In this document: positions 63,301 to 64,000 of the stretch, piece after piece
Numbering within the stretch: the stretch's first letter is position 1
Layout of the letters: each line of letters begins with the position of its first letter
Assembly (NCBI GenBank): GCA_036345935.2
Contig: JADWOT020000008.1
Span: 10,949,554-11,013,553 of the forward strand
Length of the DNA: 64,000 nt
DNA from: Taenia hydatigena
Lineage: Eukaryota > Platyhelminthes > Cestoda > Cyclophyllidea > Taeniidae
Direction of reading: 5' to 3'
Program-made: the position numbers and the translations under genes
The notes under the pieces: model-generated
The model's database searches: none
What the model was told of the DNA's origin: nothing
What the model saw: only the letters and a program-made list of their open reading frames with translations

Positions 63301-63594
63301 GCACCCGTAGAATCGTTCGAAGGTATGTCTCCGGACGTGGCAGTTCTCCCCTCGATGAGTCACATGGCCTCTACCCTCCGATTAGGCAGCACTGACTCGG
63401 TTACCGTCAGTTACTCCACGCCGCGGTGTCTAACCCCCATGTCCTACTTCCAGTCCCATGGATCTGAATGTACAATGCCGCAGCAAAGCGACTTGGGTTT
63501 GCAGAGCTTCTTTGAAGACGGCAGCTTTTGTGCGAGGGAGAACAGATTTCCCCAGTACGGTTTCCCTAATAGTGTTGTTGATCTTCAGTCCTGA
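57333..63594 (+). CDS. SoxB: SoxB-type HMG-box transcription factor
   Basis: Two well-supported coding exons, 57333-57817 and 62272-63594, joined in phase 0 (TGG|GTGAGA; GAAATTGTAG|AAC). From the ATG at 57362 the protein has 592 residues; an upstream exon may extend it. Residues 1-152 are Gly/Ser/Thr-rich with an acidic patch ([15 protein letters not shown]). Residues about 199-276 are an HMG box: [20 protein letters not shown], then [15 protein letters not shown] and [12 protein letters not shown]. The SRxQRR and [11 protein letters not shown] patterns point to group B rather than C, D, E or F. The C-terminal half is Ser/Pro/Tyr-rich ([19 protein letters not shown]), probably a transactivation region. 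Sox proteins bind the DNA minor groove and bend it, and SoxB factors maintain neural and stem-cell states. The box is certain; that the first exon belongs to this gene is likely but untested. Confidence 0.9.
57818..62271 (+). other. SoxB intron (4.45 kb)
   Basis: Donor GTGAGA, acceptor AATTGTAG. Short open frames are scattered through it (for example 58472-58684) but none has a DNA-binding domain or supported exon structure that would make the N-terminal exon belong to another gene. Confidence 0.6.
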
Positions 63595-64000
63595 AGCCTC
63601 ACTTCCAGCTATTCTTCTGTGTTGTAAAGCAATGTGTATTTGAACCACACAGACACATACGCAAATCACTCACACACGTACTTGTAATGTCAGCAAACAC
63701 ATTTGTGATTTTACGCGCCAACTCTTCACTCATTTTGCGTTGGATTCATTTTGTACACAGGTAACCAGTCTAGAATACGACTATATTCATTACATTCAAT
63801 GAACAAACAATAGCCTTTGAATCCATAATGTAAACAAGTTTTCATAAGCGAAATGAAAATAAAGGTAAATCCAAAAGAATAATTCCGATTCTTCTGGAGG
63901 AAAATCCATGGTCATGACACTCATTTTCGCCTCTGGTATCGGGATACCAAGTAAATGGAGATCAACTGGAAGCTGGCATGTTTCTAAAAAACCGAAACAG
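63595..64000 (+). other. SoxB 3' UTR and flank
   Basis: AT-rich sequence after the TGA at 63592. It contains a short CA-rich patch (63647-63677) and one AATAAA. Confidence 0.6.
63858..63863 (+). promoter_or_regulatory. Polyadenylation signal AATAAA
   Basis: A canonical hexamer about 265 bp after the SoxB stop codon, on the same strand. Confidence 0.6.

Overview
The window looks like nuclear DNA of a flatworm (Platyhelminthes), more likely a tapeworm or fluke than a free-living species. This is an inference. It rests on GT-AG split genes, AT-rich introns with sparse genes, several introns of only about 28-42 bp, and animal gene families (a TRPA channel, a SoxB factor, an RNF168-like RING protein). 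No operons, CRISPR arrays, rRNA genes or convincing tRNAs were seen. I built the gene models by hand from open frames, splice signals and phase matching; no alignment or transcript was available.

Layout. 1-0.9 kb: two minus-strand exons of a galectin-like gene that runs off the left edge. 0.9-11.4 kb: mostly gene-free, with CA repeats and two weak coding candidates. 11.5-21 kb: a compact cluster of small genes. It holds an RNF168-like E3 ligase (minus, 12535-11496), an uncertain membrane-protein locus (13091-13703), a minus-strand gene built from tiny exons (17034-16235), a 94-residue plus-strand gene (17575-17893), a four-exon minus-strand gene (19199-18652) and a six-exon plus-strand gene (19643-20935). 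Several of these are arranged head to head. Two copies of a dispersed repeat lie in or near the cluster and a third lies in a TRPA intron.

21-30 kb: no convincing gene. 30.1-48.5 kb: a large TRPA (TRPA1-type) cation channel gene on the plus strand. Twenty-four exons were followed with a phase assigned at every junction; a few splice sites were picked from alternatives by phase. They give 1,271 codons plus stop: ankyrin repeats, S1-S6, a pore with LGDFNF, the NLLVGLAVGD end of S6 and a C-terminal helix. Only the start codon was not found.

48.5-64 kb: a long gene-poor stretch, then a SoxB-type transcription factor. Its acidic and Gly/Ser-rich N-terminal exon (57333-57817) is spliced over a 4.45 kb intron to the HMG-box exon (62272-63594). 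A possible first exon is at 53226-53262. A 35-bp alternating purine-pyrimidine tract sits just upstream of the SoxB N-terminal exon.

The genes do not form one pathway. TRPA is a sensory channel, SoxB a developmental or stem-cell regulator, and the RNF168-like protein a likely chromatin ubiquitin ligase. The most novel material is the set of unrecognised small genes with ultra-short introns at 16-21 kb.
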